Origin: Candidatus Pacearchaeota archaeon
GTDB lineage: Archaea > Nanobdellota > Nanobdellia > Pacearchaeales > GW2011-AR1
DNA length: 5,463 nucleotides
Direction: 5' to 3'
NCBI GenBank assembly: GCA_017609045.1
Contig: JAFCES010000038.1
Span: 1 to 5,463 of the forward strand
In this document: piece after piece, positions 4,092 to 5,463 of the stretch
How positions within the stretch are numbered: the stretch's first letter is position 1
Layout of the letters: every line of letters starts with the position of its first letter
Position numbers and translations under genes: made by a program
Notes under the pieces: generated by a model
The model's input: only the letters and a program-made list of their open reading frames with translations
Database searches by the model: none
Told to the model about the DNA's origin: nothing

Positions 4092-5375
4092 TTACTTTTT
4101 CTCAACCAAATCAATACATATGCCAGCTGCTACAGTAGCTCCAGCATCTCTAATAGCGAATCTTGCCATATGAGGATTGTCCGCCTGCTTTTCTAAAACA
4201 AGATTTCCTTGTGGTTTTATTTTCACTATGGCAACATCCCCATTTTTTAAAAAGTCTGGGTTTTCTTCAGCTACCTGTCCTGTTTTTGGGTCCAGTTTTT
4301 TCTGCAATTCAACAAACTGACAAGGTACTTGGGCAGTATGCACGTGGAAAACAGGAGTATAGCCTTTAGCTACAACAGTTGGATGGTTTATAATAGCAAT
4401 CTGAGCAGTAAACTCACTTACCACAGAAGCTGGTTTATCAGCCGCACAGATAACATCTCCTCTCGCTATATCTTTCTTCCCTACCCCTCTTATGTTTATT
4501 CCGACATTATCACCTGCTACTGCCTCTTGTAATTGCTCATGATGCATCTCTATACTCTTTACTTCTCCTTCTATTCCTTTACCCGTTCTTCCTGGTAAGA
4601 TCACAACTTTCTGTCCTATTATCATTTTGCCTGTTTCTATTTTTCCTACTGGTACTGTTCCTATACCAGTGATCTCATAAACATCCTGTACAGGCATTCT
4701 TAGAGGTAGTTCAGTAGGTTTTTTTGGCTCTCCAAACAAGTCCAACTGCTCTTTAAGTGTAGGACCTTTATACCAACCCATATTTTCACTCTTATTAACT
4801 ATATTATCTCCTTTTAAACCAGAAACTGCTATGAAAGTTACTTTCTCTGGGTTTATTCCTACTGTTTTCAATAAGCTTGTCACATCTTCTTTAACTTTAT
4901 TGAACTTCTCCTCAGAATAATCAATTGTATCCATCTTGTTTACCATTACAGCCAACTGTTCTACTCCCATAGTTCTCAATAACCAGAGATGCTCTTTTGT
5001 CTGAGGCTGTACTCCAGCATCAGCAGCCACAACTAAGAAGGCAGCATCTGCTTGGCTTGCTCCAGTAATCATATTCTTAACAAAGTCTTTGTGTCCAGGA
5101 GCATCTATAATTGTAACTTCCCATTTATCTGTGATAAGTTTTTTGTAAGCAAGATCAATTGTTAATCCCCTCTCTCTTTCTTCCTTAATTTTGTCCATGG
5201 CGTATGCAAACTCAAAACCTATCTTACCATGCTTTTCAGCTTCTTCTTTCAATTTTTTCAACTCTTGTTCAGGCAATAAACCTGCATCATACATAAGCCT
5301 GCCTATACATGTAGATTTTCCATGGTCTACATGACCTACAAACACCACATTGAAATTTGGTTTTTCTTTTGCCAT
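4092..5375 (-). CDS. tuf: Translation elongation factor 1-alpha (aEF-1A)
   Basis: 427 aa, the usual length for archaeal EF-1A. Role from the family: GTP-dependent delivery of aminoacyl-tRNA to the ribosomal A site in the cytoplasm. Seen: GTPase domain 1 (about 5-220) with the P-loop GHVDHGKS (14-21), the switch I region RERGLTIDLAY (67-77) with T72, DAPGH (91-95) with the catalytic-type H95, NKMD (146-149) and SGLKG (185-189). The two beta-barrel domains follow (about 225-320 and 321-427), including RMPVQDVYEITGIGTVPVG and the conserved terminal AIRDAGATVAAG. The insert around 35-65 (EEAEKHGKIGFEFAYAMDKI) marks it as archaeal/eukaryotic-type rather than bacterial EF-Tu. All GTPase motifs are intact. 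The start is set by the standard MAKEKPNFNVVFVGH beginning. The gene symbol varies between annotations (tuf or eef1a). Confidence 0.98.
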   Translation of the reverse strand: MAKEKPNFNVVFVGHVDHGKSTCIGRLMYDAGLLPEQELKKLKEEAEKHGKIGFEFAYAMDKIKEERERGLTIDLAYKKLITDKWEVTIIDAPGHKDFVKNMITGASQADAAFLVVAADAGVQPQTKEHLWLLRTMGVEQLAVMVNKMDTIDYSEEKFNKVKEDVTSLLKTVGINPEKVTFIAVSGLKGDNIVNKSENMGWYKGPTLKEQLDLFGEPKKPTELPLRMPVQDVYEITGIGTVPVGKIETGKMIIGQKVVILPGRTGKGIEGEVKSIEMHHEQLQEAVAGDNVGINIRGVGKKDIARGDVICAADKPASVVSEFTAQIAIINHPTVVAKGYTPVFHVHTAQVPCQFVELQKKLDPKTGQVAEENPDFLKNGDVAIVKIKPQGNLVLEKQADNPHMARFAIRDAGATVAAGICIDLVEKK

Positions 5376-5441
5376 TTTTATCTTTAATAGCTTTAAACTT
5401 CTCTTGAAAATTTAAGAAGTAATTATTAATCAAATTTTAGG

Positions 5442-5449
5442 TTTTTAAA
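5442..5449 (-). promoter_or_regulatory. Possible EF-1A promoter (TATA element)
   Basis: Minus-strand TTTAAAAA, with transcription predicted near 5420 and a leader of about 45 nt. That leader would contain a short inverted repeat, ACTTCT/AGAAGT (5397-5402 and 5415-5420, 12-nt loop). A second TTTAAA (5392-5397) is nearer but sits only about 20 nt from the ATG, closer than usual for a leaderless start. No strong Shine-Dalgarno is present. The upstream gene is out of view, so operon read-through cannot be excluded. Confidence 0.35.
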
Positions 5450-5463
5450 TCTTACGGTTATTA

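Noticed and set aside
4163..4532. Two overlapping plus-strand open frames (68 and 67 codons)
   Set aside because: Both are antisense to the conserved beta-barrel domains of EF-1A, with no start signals and no recognisable motifs.
5397..5420. ACTTCT/AGAAGT repeat as an EF-1A regulatory hairpin
   Set aside because: The stem is 6 bp with a 12-nt loop and no sign of function beyond position. It is recorded only in the promoter entry.

Overview
The window reads as archaeal: about two-thirds A+T, with a full-length EF-1A (aEF-1A/EF1-alpha type, not bacterial EF-Tu), a full-length archaeal DnaG primase-like protein, TATA-box promoters, and a mix of apparently leaderless genes and genes with a strong AAGGAGGA Shine-Dalgarno. 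The EF-1A, the AbrB-type small protein and the many short orphan genes recall DPANN archaea of the Pacearchaeota/Woesearchaeota/Nanoarchaeota type. That placement comes from memory of such sequences and could not be tested here.

Layout, left to right. Positions 1-75 (minus) hold the first 25 codons of an exported protein, a signal peptide cut by the window edge. It diverges from a plus-strand gene (223-615) encoding an AbrB/SpoVT-like swapped-hairpin domain fused to what looks like a nucleotidyltransferase remnant. That gene's start codon is directly preceded by two copies of the palindrome GTTATAAC, 11 bp apart. Its stop overlaps the stop of a convergent endonuclease IV-family gene (610-1395, minus). 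The next minus-strand genes encode a 72-aa orphan (1453-1671), a membrane-anchored cysteine-rich protein with a perfect 51-bp tandem duplication (1688-2191), and DnaG (2228-3385). The order of transcription is dnaG, membrane protein, 72-aa protein, nfo. Internal TATA boxes suggest several promoters rather than one strict operon.

Positions 3386-3745 are mostly intergenic. They hold the dnaG promoter and leader, a short open fragment of doubtful meaning, and a compact plus-strand unit: TATA box, 25-codon ORF and pyrimidine-rich T-tract, which may be a small protein or small RNA gene. A 100-aa orphan (3746-4048, minus) lies directly downstream of EF-1A (4092-5375, minus). The window ends in the EF-1A upstream region.

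The recognised genes serve replication/RNA processing (DnaG), base-excision repair (endonuclease IV) and translation elongation (EF-1A). I found no CRISPR array, rRNA, tRNA, intact insertion sequence or complete defence system. The points most worth a second look are the hairpin-bounded 51-bp duplication, the twin palindromes at the AbrB-like gene start, the apparent loss of the nucleotidyltransferase active site, and the small plus-strand transcription unit near 3630-3751.
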